Positions 32,873 to 42,063 of a stretch of DNA of 64,000 bases are shown here, piece by piece. How positions within the stretch are numbered: the stretch's first letter is position 1; every line of letters begins with the position of its first letter. The notes under the pieces are model-generated. The model did no database searches. It saw only the letters and a program-made list of their open reading frames with translations, and was not told the origin of the DNA. The stretch is taken from assembly GCF_017303295.1 (NCBI RefSeq), contig NZ_JAFKOK010000013.1, positions 62,001-126,000 of the forward strand, in the 5' to 3' direction. The position numbers and the translations under genes are program-made. This DNA is from Rhodobacter sp. NTK016B. Lineage in GTDB: Bacteria; Pseudomonadota; Alphaproteobacteria; Rhodobacterales; Rhodobacteraceae.

Positions 32873-33787
32873 TCAGATCTTCTTGACGGTCGGGTCCAGC
32901 AACACGCGGATCGACTCCCCCAGCGCGTTGAAAGCCAGCGCCGTGAACAGGATCGCAAAGCCCGGCGCGTACATCTGCGCAGGCGCGATCTCGATATAGG
33001 AATAGGCCCGCGCCAGCATCCCGCCCCAGCTGGCCTCGGGCGCCTGCACGCCCAGCGACAGGAAGCTCAGCCCCGCCTCGGCCAGCAGCGCCACGGCCAA
33101 GAGCAGCGTGACCTCGACGATCACCGGCTGGATGGCGTTGGGCAGGATATGCTTGCGGATCAGGTGAAAGCGCGAGGCGCCGAAACCGACGGCGGCATCG
33201 ACATAAAGCGCGCCCTTCACCACCAGCGTCTGCGCGCGCATGGTCCGCGCCAGATAGGGCGCGAAGGCAAAGCCCACCGCCAGCATGGCGTTGGTCAGGC
33301 CGATCCCCAGCGCGCCGGTGATGGCCACGGCCAGCACGATCGGCGGAAAGGCGAGCACGGCGTCGATGACGCGGCTCATCGCCTCGTCGATCCAGCCGCC
33401 GACAAAGCCGATGAACACACCAACCGGCACGCCGATCAATACCGCGACGCCGACCGCGAGGCTGGCGGCATAGAGCGCGTTTCCAGCGCCGTACATCAGC
33501 CGCGACAGCGTATCGCGGCCCAGATCGTCGGTGCCCAGCCAATGCTCGGCCGAAGGTTCGGCCAGCATGTTCATCACGTTCTGCTCGGTCGGCGAATACG
33601 GCGCCAGAAGCGGAGCAAGGATCGCTGCCACAACAAGGATCGCCAGATAGGTCAGCGCCAGCGCCGCGCGGGTATCGCGCCGCATCCAGCGCCAGAACGA
33701 AAAGCCCTCGGGCTTGGGCGCGGACGGGGCCGAAGCCCCTGCCCCGCTGCCCGCCATGGATTTCGGGTTTGCGTCGAGATCGGTCAT
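32873..33787 (-). CDS. Peptide/nickel-type ABC transporter permease (DppC/OppC-like)
   Basis: Inner membrane subunit of 304 residues. After a low-complexity N-terminus (Gly/Ala/Ser-rich, about 30 residues) comes the OppC N-terminal helix (DTRAALALTYLAILVVAAILAPLLAPY), the HWLGTDDLGRDTLSRLMYGAGNALYAA motif, and the EAA loop region (VDAAVGFGASRFHLIRKHILPNAIQPVIV). Transport helices continue to the end. It overlaps the upstream permease gene by 4 bp and is the last gene of the importer operon. Confidence 0.94.
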   Translation of the reverse strand: MTDLDANPKSMAGSGAGASAPSAPKPEGFSFWRWMRRDTRAALALTYLAILVVAAILAPLLAPYSPTEQNVMNMLAEPSAEHWLGTDDLGRDTLSRLMYGAGNALYAASLAVGVAVLIGVPVGVFIGFVGGWIDEAMSRVIDAVLAFPPIVLAVAITGALGIGLTNAMLAVGFAFAPYLARTMRAQTLVVKGALYVDAAVGFGASRFHLIRKHILPNAIQPVIVEVTLLLAVALLAEAGLSFLSLGVQAPEASWGGMLARAYSYIEIAPAQMYAPGFAILFTALAFNALGESIRVLLDPTVKKI

Positions 33788-34740
33788 GTCGAAGCCGCCA
33801 CCCTCGGGTCAAGGATCGAGTTGAAGACATCCACCAGCAGGTTGACGGCGATCACCAGCACCACCAGCACCAGCGCCACGCCCTGCACGACGGGGAAGTC
33901 CTTGTTGAGCGCGGAATAGCTGATGAGCGAGCCGACGCCCGGCACCGCATAGACGGATTCCACGATCACCGCCGATGAGAACAGCAGGTTGAACTGCAGC
34001 CCGGCGACGGTGAGGATCGTCGCCGCGATATTGCGCAGCCCGTGGCGCCACAGCACCGCCTGAGGGCGCAGGCCCTTGGCGCGCAGCGTGCGGATGTATT
34101 GCGCGCTCAGCACTTCCAGCAGCGCAGAACGCACCTGCCGGGTCAGCACCGCGGTGACGTTGGTGGACAAAGCCACCGCGGGCAGGGTTGCGTAATAGAT
34201 CGCCTGTATCGGGTCTTCGAAGATCGACACCGCGCCTGTCGCCGGGAAGATCCGCCAGTCGAGCGCGAAAGCCGATACAAGGATGATGCCGAGCCAGAAG
34301 TTCGGCACGGCAACACCCAGCGAGGCAAGGCTTGTGATCGCCTTGTCCAGCCGCGTGCCCTGACGGGTGGCGGCCAGGATCCCCAGGGGGATCCCGGTGA
34401 TCGCGCCAAGGATCAGGGCGTAGAACACCAGAAGCAGGGTATGGGGAAGGCGCATGAGGATCAGCGTGCTGACCTCTTCGTTCGAGAACAGCGATTGTCC
34501 CAGATCGAAATGCAGCGCGTTCCACAGCCAGCGGCCGTATTGCACGATGAACGGCTGATCGAACCCGTAGAGCGCCCGGATCTCCATGATCCGCTCTTCG
34601 GTCGCGAAGTCACCCGCCAGCGTTGCCGCAGGATCCCCCGGCATCAGGAAAACCAGCGCGAACACCACGAAGGTGGCGATGATCATCACCGGGATCAGCT
34701 GCGCACCGCGCCGCATCACCATTCTGCCTACGCCATGCAT
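33784..34740 (-). CDS. Peptide/nickel-type ABC transporter permease (DppB/OppB-like)
   Basis: Inner membrane subunit of 318 residues: RGAQLIPVMIIATFVVFALVFLMPGDPAATLAG at the start, then LYGFDQPFIVQYGRWLWNALHFDLGQSLFSNEEVSTLILMRLPHTL, the typical OppB sequence. Later come the EAA loop (LSAQYIRTLRAKGLRPQAVLWRHGLRNIAATI) and the closing VVESVYAVPGVGSLISYSALNKDFPVVQG. It lies 24 bp after the binding-protein gene and overlaps the next permease by 4 bp. Confidence 0.94.
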   Translation of the reverse strand: MHGVGRMVMRRGAQLIPVMIIATFVVFALVFLMPGDPAATLAGDFATEERIMEIRALYGFDQPFIVQYGRWLWNALHFDLGQSLFSNEEVSTLILMRLPHTLLLVFYALILGAITGIPLGILAATRQGTRLDKAITSLASLGVAVPNFWLGIILVSAFALDWRIFPATGAVSIFEDPIQAIYYATLPAVALSTNVTAVLTRQVRSALLEVLSAQYIRTLRAKGLRPQAVLWRHGLRNIAATILTVAGLQFNLLFSSAVIVESVYAVPGVGSLISYSALNKDFPVVQGVALVLVVLVIAVNLLVDVFNSILDPRVAAST

Positions 34741-34764
34741 GGCGTCCCTCCCCTATCGCCTGCT

Positions 34765-36342
34765 TCAGGCGTTCTCGTCGAGCCAGACGGTATGGAACCG
34801 CGGCGCGGCAAGGATACCGAAGGTGAAATCCTTGACCTTGCCTGTCTGGATCGCCATCCCGGCCGACATGTATTGCGGCAGGTGCAGCGCGTTTTCGGCG
34901 ACGAACAGTTCGAGTTCGAAGAGCTTCTGCTGGCGCTCGTCGAAATCATAGGTGGTCATCGTCGCTTCAAGCAGCTCGCGGTAGCCCGGAAGCTCGATCT
35001 TGCCCGCATTGCGCAGCGCGGTGGCCGAGAACTGGCGGTCGAAGGCCAGCGACGGGTCCGGGTTGCCCCCGGTGGGCGAGATCAGCATGTCGCCCTGTCC
35101 GTCGATCATGAAGACCTGGATCGCCTGCGCGGGCTGCACCGGGGTCACGTTCAGTCGGATCCCCACCTGAGCCAGCTGGTTGCCGATGATCTCGGTGCGC
35201 TGCATGGCGGCCTGATCGGGCCAGGACAGAGTCGCGATCTCGACCCCGTCGGGATAGCCCGCCTCGGTCAGCAATTCGCGCGCGCGCTCGGGATCGTGCG
35301 GGTAATAGTCCTTGGCGTCGGGACCCGAGGCCCAGAATTCGCTCGGGAAGATCGAACAGGTCGCCTCGCCCAGACCCATCATCAGCACCTGCTGCAGATC
35401 GGCGCGGTTCAGCGCGTAGTTCATCGCCTGACGCACTTTCAGATCCGCCAGCGGCCCCCGGGCATAGTTGAAGAACGCGGTGTAATAGGTCATCGACGTC
35501 GTCGCCGTGGCGATGATGTTGTCGCTGCGCCGGGCCACCATGATCTGCTGCGCCGCCAGTTGCAGGGCCAGATCGGCCTGCCCCGAGGTGACGGTGCGCG
35601 CGGCGGTGTTGAGCTCGTTGATGATCCGGTACTCGATCCCGTCGAGATACGGCAGTTCCGGCCCTTGCCAGTAGCTGTCGTTGCGCTCGACCCGGATCAG
35701 GTCGTTATCGCGCCATTCGATGAAGCGGAACGGCCCGGTGCCGACCGGCGCGCGGTCGATATTGCCGCCTTCCGCCGCCTGAACAGCCGTGGGCGACACC
35801 ATGCAGCCCGCACGGTTCGACAAGATCGCCGGCAGCGCCGCGTTCGGCGCGTCGAGGCTGATCGTGACCTGCATCGGGCCGGTCGCCTCGACCGCGTTGA
35901 CGCCGCTCAGGTCCGAGCGGACATTCGAGCGCTCATAATCAAGGCCACGGCGCAGGTTGAACACCACCGCATCGGCGTCGAAGGGCGTGTCGTCATGGAA
36001 GGTCACGCCTTCCTGAAGTTCCAGAACCAGCGTGCTGGGATCGGACCATTCCCAGCTTTTCGCCAGCATCGGCTGCAGTTCCAGCGTTTCGTCGTCAAAC
36101 CCGATCAGCGCGTCGTAAAGCGCGTAGAGCGAGTTGAAATCGGGCAGGTTGCGGCCCGTGATCGGGTCGAGCGAGGCCGGGTTATACGGCATCGACACAC
36201 GCAGCGTCCCGCCGCGCTGCGGGGTGGCGTCCTGCGCGCGGGCACCGGCGGGCATCATCATTCCAGCGCCGACCGCAGCGGCGCCCATCAGCACCGAACG
36301 GCGGCTGGGGCGAAGGGTGTTGTCGTAAAGCACTCTATGCAT
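34765..36342 (-). CDS. Family 5 ABC solute-binding protein (peptide/nickel type)
   Basis: Periplasmic receptor of 525 residues. The N-terminus MHRVLYDNTLRPSRRSVLMG has a twin-arginine-like signal followed by a hydrophobic Ala/Met-rich stretch ending GARAQ. The mature protein shows SBP family 5 blocks: GGTLRVSMPYNPASLDPITGR, LAKSWEWSDPSTLVLELQEGVTFHDDTPFDADAVVFNLRR, VGTGPFRFIEWRDNDLIRVERNDSYW and ADLKVRQAMNYALNRADLQQ. The start at 36342 was preferred over a longer Arg-rich reading from 36519 that is antisense-like and overlaps the OppF end region. Ligand is unknown; such receptors bind peptides, opines or metals. Confidence 0.93.
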   Translation of the reverse strand: MHRVLYDNTLRPSRRSVLMGAAAVGAGMMMPAGARAQDATPQRGGTLRVSMPYNPASLDPITGRNLPDFNSLYALYDALIGFDDETLELQPMLAKSWEWSDPSTLVLELQEGVTFHDDTPFDADAVVFNLRRGLDYERSNVRSDLSGVNAVEATGPMQVTISLDAPNAALPAILSNRAGCMVSPTAVQAAEGGNIDRAPVGTGPFRFIEWRDNDLIRVERNDSYWQGPELPYLDGIEYRIINELNTAARTVTSGQADLALQLAAQQIMVARRSDNIIATATTSMTYYTAFFNYARGPLADLKVRQAMNYALNRADLQQVLMMGLGEATCSIFPSEFWASGPDAKDYYPHDPERARELLTEAGYPDGVEIATLSWPDQAAMQRTEIIGNQLAQVGIRLNVTPVQPAQAIQVFMIDGQGDMLISPTGGNPDPSLAFDRQFSATALRNAGKIELPGYRELLEATMTTYDFDERQQKLFELELFVAENALHLPQYMSAGMAIQTGKVKDFTFGILAAPRFHTVWLDENA

Positions 36343-36389
36343 TTTTCTCTCTCCCTGTTTGCGGCACGCGTTGCCGCGACGTCTTCGTA

Positions 36390-37433
36390 TCAGCCGACAC
36401 TTTCGTGCTTCTGCCCGCCTCCTTCGGGCGCGAAGCGTGCCAGCATCTCTTCGGCGAAATGGCAGGCGACGAAGCGACCGGGGGCCAGTTCGCGCTGCTC
36501 GGGTTCGTTGCTTGCGCACATCTCGACCGCGCGCGGGCAGCGGGTATGAAACCGGCAGCCCGAGGGCGGGTTGAGCGCGCTGGGGATCTCGCCTTGCAGG
36601 ATGATCCGCTCGCGCGCGCGCGCCTGATAGGCGGCGATCTCGGGCTCAGCCGAGCGCAGGGCCTCGGAATAGGGATGCAGCGGGCGGTTCATCACCTCGT
36701 CGGCGGGACCGATTTCCATGATCTTGCCGAAATACATCACCGCGACGCGGTCCGAGATATGGCTGACCACGTTCAGATCGTGGCTGATGAACAGATAGGT
36801 CAGGTTGAAGTCGCGCTTGAGCCGCCAGAACAGGTTCAGCATGTCGGCCTGAATCGACACGTCGAGCGCCGCGACCACCTCGTCGCAGACCAGCACTTCG
36901 GGGTCGAGCACCAGCGCCCGGGCGATATTCGCGCGCTGCTTCTGGCCGCCCGACAGATCGTGCGGATAGCGTGCGCTCATTTCCGGCGACAGCGCGACGG
37001 TATCGAGCATCGCCAGCGCACGCTCGCGCCGCTCGGCCCGGTTGCCCATACCGGCGATATACATCGGCTCCATCACGCTTTCGAGGATCGTCATGCGCGG
37101 GTTGAAGGCCGCGTTGGGGTCTTGCGCGATGATCTGGTACTTGCGCCGGTGCGCGTTGAGCTGTTGACGGCTCAGCGCGAACGGATCGACCGCGCCATGG
37201 CGCACCTCCCCGCCCGAGGGCGTGACCATCCCCACCGCCGCGCGCCCGAGCGTCGATTTGCCCGACCCGGATTCGCCGATGATGCCGAAGATCTCGCCCG
37301 GTGCGACCGTGAAGGACACACCGTCCACCGCCCGCACCAGCGTGCGGCTACGCCCGAACGACACGGTCATGTCCTGAACGCTGACTGCCGGAACACCGGT
37401 TGAAGCAGAGCTTTCCGTCTGTCGCGACGACAT
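36390..37433 (-). CDS. Peptide/nickel-type ABC transporter ATPase (OppF-like)
   Basis: Cytosolic ATPase of 347 residues: Walker [11 protein letters not shown]-loop region, signature [15 protein letters not shown], Walker [16 protein letters not shown], His switch [13 protein letters not shown], and the family C-terminal Cys-containing oligopeptide motif ([19 protein letters not shown]). Walker B ends DEVVAALD where most have DEPTSALD. Start at 37433 overlaps the stop of the preceding ATPase gene as TAATG. Confidence 0.94.
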   Translation of the reverse strand: MSSRQTESSASTGVPAVSVQDMTVSFGRSRTLVRAVDGVSFTVAPGEIFGIIGESGSGKSTLGRAAVGMVTPSGGEVRHGAVDPFALSRQQLNAHRRKYQIIAQDPNAAFNPRMTILESVMEPMYIAGMGNRAERRERALAMLDTVALSPEMSARYPHDLSGGQKQRANIARALVLDPEVLVCDEVVAALDVSIQADMLNLFWRLKRDFNLTYLFISHDLNVVSHISDRVAVMYFGKIMEIGPADEVMNRPLHPYSEALRSAEPEIAAYQARARERIILQGEIPSALNPPSGCRFHTRCPRAVEMCASNEPEQRELAPGRFVACHFAEEMLARFAPEGGGQKHESVG

Positions 37434-38467
37434 TATTGAGCCCCCCCGGTTATGGATGTCAGGTCCTGCCAGCGATGGCAGCGGATCTGCCGGTTGCCGA
37501 TGTCCTCGATCCCCACTTCGCGCGCGCAAATCGTGGTCGCATGGGGGCAGCGGGGCTCGAACCGGCAACCTGGCGGCATCGCACGCAAGGACGGCACGCG
37601 GCCCGGAATGGCGTTGAGCGTGCCCCGCTCGCGGCCCGCATCGGGGACCGAATGCACGAGCCCCTTCGTGTAAGGATGCAAGGGCTTCGACAACACGTCG
37701 TCGACCGGCCCGCCCTCGATGATCTGGCCGCCATACATGGTGATCATCCGGTCGCAATTCTGCGACACCAGCGCGAGGTTGTGAGTGATGAACATGATCG
37801 CCGTGCCGCGCTTTTGCGACAGGTTCAGCAGCAGATCCATGATCTGCGACTGGATCGTCACGTCGAGCGCGGTGGTCGGTTCGTCGGCGATCAGCAGATC
37901 GGGCTCGCAGACCAGCGCCATGGCGATCATCACCCGCTGGCGCATCCCGCCCGACAGGCTCATCGGATAGAGCTTGGCAATTTCGCGCGGCGCAGCAATG
38001 CCGACACTGTCGAGCGCCTCGATCGCGCGCTCATCGGCTTCGCGTTTTGATACGTCGAAATGGCATTGCACCGTCTCGCGGATCTGCGCGCCGACGGTAA
38101 AGACCGGGTCCAGCGCGCTCATCGGCTCCTGAAAGATCATCGAGATATTGCGGCCCCGGATCCGGCTCATCTGCCGACGCGACAGCTTCAGCAGATCGCG
38201 CCCCTGAAAATTGATCCGGCCGTCCAGCCGCGAATAGCGGGGCGATTGCAGCTGCATCACCGACAGCGCGGTCATCGACTTGCCGCAACCGCTTTCGCCG
38301 ACGACGCCCAGCGTCTCGCGCGGCTTGATGTCGAAGGACACGCCATCGAGCACGCGCACCCAGCCCTGCTCATCGCGCAAATCAAGCTTCAGATCCTCGA
38401 CGCTGAGCAGCGCGGCCTGATCGGCGGGCGCCTCGGCGCGAGCCGGCATCGCCTCAGTGGCGGACAT
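37433..38467 (-). CDS. Peptide/nickel-type ABC transporter ATPase (OppD-like)
   Basis: Cytosolic ATPase of 344 residues and first gene of the importer operon. Walker [10 protein letters not shown], signature [15 protein letters not shown], Walker [16 protein letters not shown], His switch [13 protein letters not shown] and the C-terminal Cys region [17 protein letters not shown] are all present. It follows a 398-bp gene-free stretch that carries palindromic sites, so operon control probably acts there. Confidence 0.95.
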   Translation of the reverse strand: MSATEAMPARAEAPADQAALLSVEDLKLDLRDEQGWVRVLDGVSFDIKPRETLGVVGESGCGKSMTALSVMQLQSPRYSRLDGRINFQGRDLLKLSRRQMSRIRGRNISMIFQEPMSALDPVFTVGAQIRETVQCHFDVSKREADERAIEALDSVGIAAPREIAKLYPMSLSGGMRQRVMIAMALVCEPDLLIADEPTTALDVTIQSQIMDLLLNLSQKRGTAIMFITHNLALVSQNCDRMITMYGGQIIEGGPVDDVLSKPLHPYTKGLVHSVPDAGRERGTLNAIPGRVPSLRAMPPGCRFEPRCPHATTICAREVGIEDIGNRQIRCHRWQDLTSITGGAQ

Positions 38468-38604
38468 GCATTTCCTCCCGTGCAGACCTGAGCCTGCTCT
38501 TCCAACTCGCGGACGCCGAAGCGCGGGCTGGTTGAAAGCCCGGTATCGACGCTGGAGCTGCCTCTCCTATTTGTATGCAAACACAGGGCAGTTTAACAAG
38601 CAAC

Positions 38605-38617
38605 ATGCAATTTGCAT
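38605..38617. promoter_or_regulatory. Inverted repeat ATGCAA-T-TTGCAT upstream of the importer operon
   Basis: A perfect 6-bp inverted repeat with one central base, about 140 bp upstream of the oppD-like start, in an AT-rich patch. A related TTGTATGCAA lies 25-30 bp nearer the gene. It could be an operator half-pair for a dimeric regulator; unproven. Confidence 0.35.
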
Positions 38618-38823
38618 CTTTCACATAGATATTTTCCGGCGCGCTCCCCAAAGCCCGACAAGACATGCGCAAACACTCCGGACGAGAAAAAATCCTCGCC
38701 TAAGCAAATAATTAAGGCACGACGCGGGAAACATCAGGATCGCCGCGACGGCTGCGCCGGGGCCAAAAAAGCGGTTTCAAGCACCGGACCCGATACGTTT
38801 CCAAAGCCATGCCCTGAGCAAAG

Positions 38824-38831
38824 TGTATACA
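38824..38831. promoter_or_regulatory. TGTATACA palindrome (GntR-type operator candidate), copy 1
   Basis: Exact 8-bp palindrome in context AAAG-TGTATACA-TTGC, between the amidohydrolase stop and the importer operon. GntR-family regulators often bind TNGTATACNA-like palindromes. Two more exact copies lie at 41730 and 42056. Confidence 0.45.
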
Positions 38832-38865
38832 TTGCGTCGACGCCGGGTCGCCCCGGCGCCAGCAA

Positions 38866-39972
38866 TCACTGATCCAGCCGGAACAGGTTCATCGCGTTCT
38901 CGCGGAAGATCTTCGCCCGGTCGGCGGGGTCCAGCGGCGAGCGGAAGGCAAAGCGCGGATCGTCGAAATCCCAATGAGGATAATCGGTCGAGAACATCAG
39001 CCGGTCGGCACCGATCCAGCGGACAATATCGTCGATATGGCGGTTTTCCTCGGGCTCTTCGATCGGCTGCGTGGTGAACCAGAAATGATCGCGCAGGTAT
39101 TCGCTCGGCTTGCGCTTGACCTGCGGCACTTCCGAGCCCATTCGCTTCCATTCCCGGTCCATGCGCCACGCAAGCGACGGCACCCACGAGAACCCGCCTT
39201 CGACCACGACGATCTTCAGCTTCGGGAAACGCTCGAACACGCCCTCCATGATGAGCGAGACGATGATCGTCTGCAGGCTGTTCGAAGCGGCGTAATGCTC
39301 TTCCAGATAGAAGGACGACCAGCCCGACGGCGTGTTCGCACGATGCCCGAACGCGCCGGTATGCAGGCCGATGGGCAGGCCGTAATGCTCGGCGGCCTCG
39401 AAGATCGGCCAGTAGCGGCGGCGACCGATCGGCTCGATCGTGCGCGGCGGGATCGAGATCTGCACGAAACGGCGGTCATGCGCGCGGCGGTCGATCTCGG
39501 CTACGGCCTCGTTCGCGTCTTCCTGCGCCACACAGATCGACGCGCGCAGACGCGGCTCGGGCCCGGCGAACTTGTCGATCTGCCAGTCGTTGATGCCCAC
39601 GCATAACGCGGCGCCGAGGTCCTGATTGTTGGTCACCGCCCCCGCTGCCAGCGGCTGCAGGACGCCATGGTCGATATTGCACTGATCGAGAAGCTGTTCG
39701 CGCAGGAACGGCAGGTCCGAGGCCGGCGGCTTGCCACTGGGCGGCCAGCTGTCGCGGCGCATCCCGTTGCCGGGCGTCATGCGCGGATAGGTCATCGCCC
39801 CAAGGAAAGGGTTGGGCGTGCGCAGCGCATAGTCGCGGATATGCTCGCGCCAGCGCTGCGGCAGATAGGTGCCCAGTTCCTGAGGGCTTTCGAACGAGGG
39901 GTGGATATCGCAATCGACGACGCCCAGACGTTTCGGGGCGGTCTTTTCGCGGTCGAGTTCGGTCGCTTCCAT
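38866..39972 (-). CDS. Amidohydrolase family 2 (ACMSD-like) protein A
   Basis: Metal-dependent hydrolase or decarboxylase of 368 residues. Family segments: LGVVDCDIHPSFESP (metal-binding start), RLRASICVAQEDANEAVAEIDR, YWPIFEAAEHYGLPIGLHTGAFGHR (His ligand), FPKLKIVVVEGGFSWVPSLAWRMDREW and the Asp-containing ADRLMFSTDYPHWDFDDP, ending AMNLFRLDQ. ACMSD-like enzymes decarboxylate or hydrolyse aromatic breakdown intermediates. The ATG at 39972 was chosen because it lies one base after the paralogous upstream gene; the longer reading overlaps that gene. Its substrate is unknown. Confidence 0.9.
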   Translation of the reverse strand: MEATELDREKTAPKRLGVVDCDIHPSFESPQELGTYLPQRWREHIRDYALRTPNPFLGAMTYPRMTPGNGMRRDSWPPSGKPPASDLPFLREQLLDQCNIDHGVLQPLAAGAVTNNQDLGAALCVGINDWQIDKFAGPEPRLRASICVAQEDANEAVAEIDRRAHDRRFVQISIPPRTIEPIGRRRYWPIFEAAEHYGLPIGLHTGAFGHRANTPSGWSSFYLEEHYAASNSLQTIIVSLIMEGVFERFPKLKIVVVEGGFSWVPSLAWRMDREWKRMGSEVPQVKRKPSEYLRDHFWFTTQPIEEPEENRHIDDIVRWIGADRLMFSTDYPHWDFDDPRFAFRSPLDPADRAKIFRENAMNLFRLDQ

Positions 39973-39973
39973 A

Positions 39974-41047
39974 TCAGCCTCCAAGACGGGGATAGGTGGC
40001 CAGCGCATTGGCGCGCATGGCCTTTTGCAGCATCTCCTCGGGCACGCCATGCGGCAGCACGTCGAGCCCCTCATAATGCCAGTGGGGATAGTCGCTGGAG
40101 AACAGCAGCATGTCGTCGGACAACAGGTGCGACAACATCTTTTCGACCTCGGCCGGATCCTCGGGCGCGTCGAACGGCTGCGAGGTCAGGCGCACATGCT
40201 TGCGGATCAGCGCCGCCGGGCTGTCCTTGACCCAAGGCACCTCGACCCGCGTGCCGCGCCAGTCCTTCGACATCCGCCACATCAGCGGCGGAACCCAGGA
40301 CACGCCGGATTCGATGGCCACGACCTTCAGCGCGGGATACTTGGCGAACACCCCTTCCGAGATCATGCTGGCGATCTGCGTGGCAAAGCCATGCGTCATC
40401 GCGATGTGATCCTCGATCAGGAAGGAATGATAGCCGCTATGGCTGGGCGCGTGGCGCAGCATGCTGCCCGCATGGATGCCGATCGGCAGGCCGTGCTTTT
40501 CGGCGGCCTCGAAGATCGGCCAATAGACCTGACGGCCCAGCGGCAACTCGCCCGCCGCCAGCGTCAGGATCTGCACGAAGCGCTTGTCGGCGGCGAGACG
40601 CTCGATCTCGGCCACCGCCCCCGCGACATTCGAGAACGGCACGATCATCGACGCGCGCAGACGATCATCGCGCGACAGCCATTTCTCGGCCAGCCAGTCA
40701 TTCGTGGCCCGGCACACCGCCTGCGCGAGATACGGGTCGAACAACGCATGCGCGCCGGAAACGACATTGAGGATCGCATGCCCCAGTTCCAGCGGGTCGA
40801 GCAGGTTCTTCTGCATCGCCGCAAGCGCATCGCCCTCGCCCACCCAGTCGGGGCGGCGATAGGGTTTGGTGCGCTCGGGGAAGCTCATGAGCTCCAGAAT
40901 ATCGACGTCGCGCGACTGAAACGTCTCACGCCAGTAATCGTCGACATAGGGCAGCAGATCGGCCTGACGCGGCAGCGGCGGATGGACATCGGTGTCGATG
41001 GCGCCTGCCGTCGTGACCGCGCGGGGCCTGTCGAGAGTGTCGCTCAT
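39974..41047 (-). CDS. Amidohydrolase family 2 (ACMSD-like) protein B
   Basis: Protein of 357 residues paralogous to the downstream amidohydrolase: AGAIDTDVHPPLPRQADLLPYV, RLRASMIVPFSNVAGAVAEIER, YWPIFEAAEKHGLPIGIHAGSMLRH, YPALKVVAIESGVSWVPPLMWRMSKDW and MLLFSSDYPHWHYEG. Shared layout suggests a duplication, with the two products perhaps forming a heteromer or acting on successive intermediates. It is separated by 26 bp from the Rieske gene upstream and by one base from the second amidohydrolase. Confidence 0.9.
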   Translation of the reverse strand: MSDTLDRPRAVTTAGAIDTDVHPPLPRQADLLPYVDDYWRETFQSRDVDILELMSFPERTKPYRRPDWVGEGDALAAMQKNLLDPLELGHAILNVVSGAHALFDPYLAQAVCRATNDWLAEKWLSRDDRLRASMIVPFSNVAGAVAEIERLAADKRFVQILTLAAGELPLGRQVYWPIFEAAEKHGLPIGIHAGSMLRHAPSHSGYHSFLIEDHIAMTHGFATQIASMISEGVFAKYPALKVVAIESGVSWVPPLMWRMSKDWRGTRVEVPWVKDSPAALIRKHVRLTSQPFDAPEDPAEVEKMLSHLLSDDMLLFSSDYPHWHYEGLDVLPHGVPEEMLQKAMRANALATYPRLGG

Positions 41048-41073
41048 TCTTGCATCTCCTGTTGTGTGGCCGC

Positions 41074-41487
41074 TCAGAGCGTCACGATGACGTAATCGTC
41101 TTTGACCGATACGTCGTAGATTTCGATCTGGAACGGTCCCTCGGCCAAGGTCTCGCCGGGGGCGATCTTGACGTCATAGCTGCGCACTTTCATGCGCGCG
41201 GGGTCGCAATAGGACTTGCCGGTCAGGATATCGAATTCCCAGCCGTGCCACGGGCAGCGCACCATCTCGCCCCGGCGCTCCAGCCGGTACTCGCCCGGCT
41301 CATCGCCCGAGACCAGCGACGTGATCACGCCCTTGCACAGGCTCGCGCCCTCATGCGGGCAGCGATCCGCGATGGCGTGCAGATTGCCCTGCACGTTGAA
41401 GATGGCGATATCGCGTTTTCCGGCGGTGAATCTGCGTGACTCACCGGCGGGAATGTCGGTCAGCTTGCAGACGACGTAATCGGGCAT
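41074..41487 (-). CDS. Rieske [2Fe-2S] ferredoxin
   Basis: Small electron carrier of 137 residues. The Rieske cluster ligands are present: C43-P-H45 and C78-P-W-H81, separated by an unusually long 32-residue insertion (SLVSGDEPGEYRLERRGEM region). Strands DYVVCKLTDIP, RDIAIFNVQGNLHAIADRC and the C-terminal FQIEIYDVSVKDDYVIVTL complete the fold. It is the first gene of the unit with two amidohydrolases. No catalytic oxygenase subunit gene is in the window, so its oxygenase partner must lie elsewhere or the protein has another redox role. Confidence 0.93.
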   Translation of the reverse strand: MPDYVVCKLTDIPAGESRRFTAGKRDIAIFNVQGNLHAIADRCPHEGASLCKGVITSLVSGDEPGEYRLERRGEMVRCPWHGWEFDILTGKSYCDPARMKVRSYDVKIAPGETLAEGPFQIEIYDVSVKDDYVIVTL

Positions 41488-41729
41488 ACTCGGGTCCTCA
41501 ATTGGTCAGCGATCATCGGGGAATGCGAAGGTCGCAGCACCCGGCGAAGAACGAGAGGAGCATCCGGCAGGGCCGCGCGGCGATCCGCGACCGGATTTCG
41601 AGTTGCAATATCAACCGGATGCTCGCAAAAATGCGCGGGCGTGCTGCGGATGCCGCACATATCGTTGCGCCCAAACGCGGCCTGCCCCCTGCCCGACGCA
41701 AGGCGCTCGGCACGGCGCATCGTACGTTT

Positions 41730-41737
41730 TGTATACA
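41730..41737. promoter_or_regulatory. TGTATACA palindrome, copy 2
   Basis: Exact palindrome in context GTTT-TGTATACA-CCTC, about 243 bp upstream of the Rieske gene start on the strand it is read from. Candidate GntR-type operator. Confidence 0.45.
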
Positions 41738-42055
41738 CCTCGGAGAGGCCTGCAGGATGCGAGGCTTCGGAACGCCCCCTTTCCGAACACTGCCCAAATC
41801 CCGCAAGCCTATTGCTGAAGCGGCCTTGAATAGCCGGGCCCGAACACCACGCACCATGCCCATTTTGGGCATGGGACCGTGACATTAGCTCTGTCCTGAA
41901 AGAAAAACCGGGCATTCCGGCATAGGCCTGCAAACGCAAGCCTGTGTTGTCCCGGCTTGCTGCATACGCAGTTCGACATGTCCGTGCGAAACGCACTTCC
42001 GGTCTGATCGCCATATCTCCTCCCTCGAGCCGGCATGGCGAGCCGACTCTCTACT

Positions 42056-42063
42056 TGTATACA
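42056..42063. promoter_or_regulatory. TGTATACA palindrome, copy 3
   Basis: Exact palindrome in context TACT-TGTATACA-CAAC, within the same gene-free region. Candidate GntR-type operator. Confidence 0.45.

Larger units (their letters stand above)
38468..38865. other. Gene-free region upstream of the ABC importer operon
   Basis: No convincing frame was found. The part nearest the oppD-like start is AT-rich (about 38568-38645) and includes TTGTATGCAA, the inverted repeat ATGCAATTTGCAT, and, further upstream, an exact TGTATACA at 38824. These features suit a regulated promoter for the leftward importer operon. The stretch 38640-38800 is unremarkable. Confidence 0.55.

Noticed and set aside
36342-36519. 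59-residue N-terminal extension of the ABC binding protein
   Set aside because: Arg-rich, lies antisense-like over the preceding gene's end, and would bury the twin-arginine signal; the start at 36342 is better.
34042-36549. 835-residue plus-strand frame opposite the importer permease and binding-protein genes
   Set aside because: Antisense to conserved ABC genes; no motif, repetitive Arg/His/Gln composition.
41460-42014. 184-residue minus-strand frame in the gene-free region before ugd
   Set aside because: Overlaps the start of the Rieske gene, has no family features and a biased Arg/Ser composition; kept only as an unexplained region.
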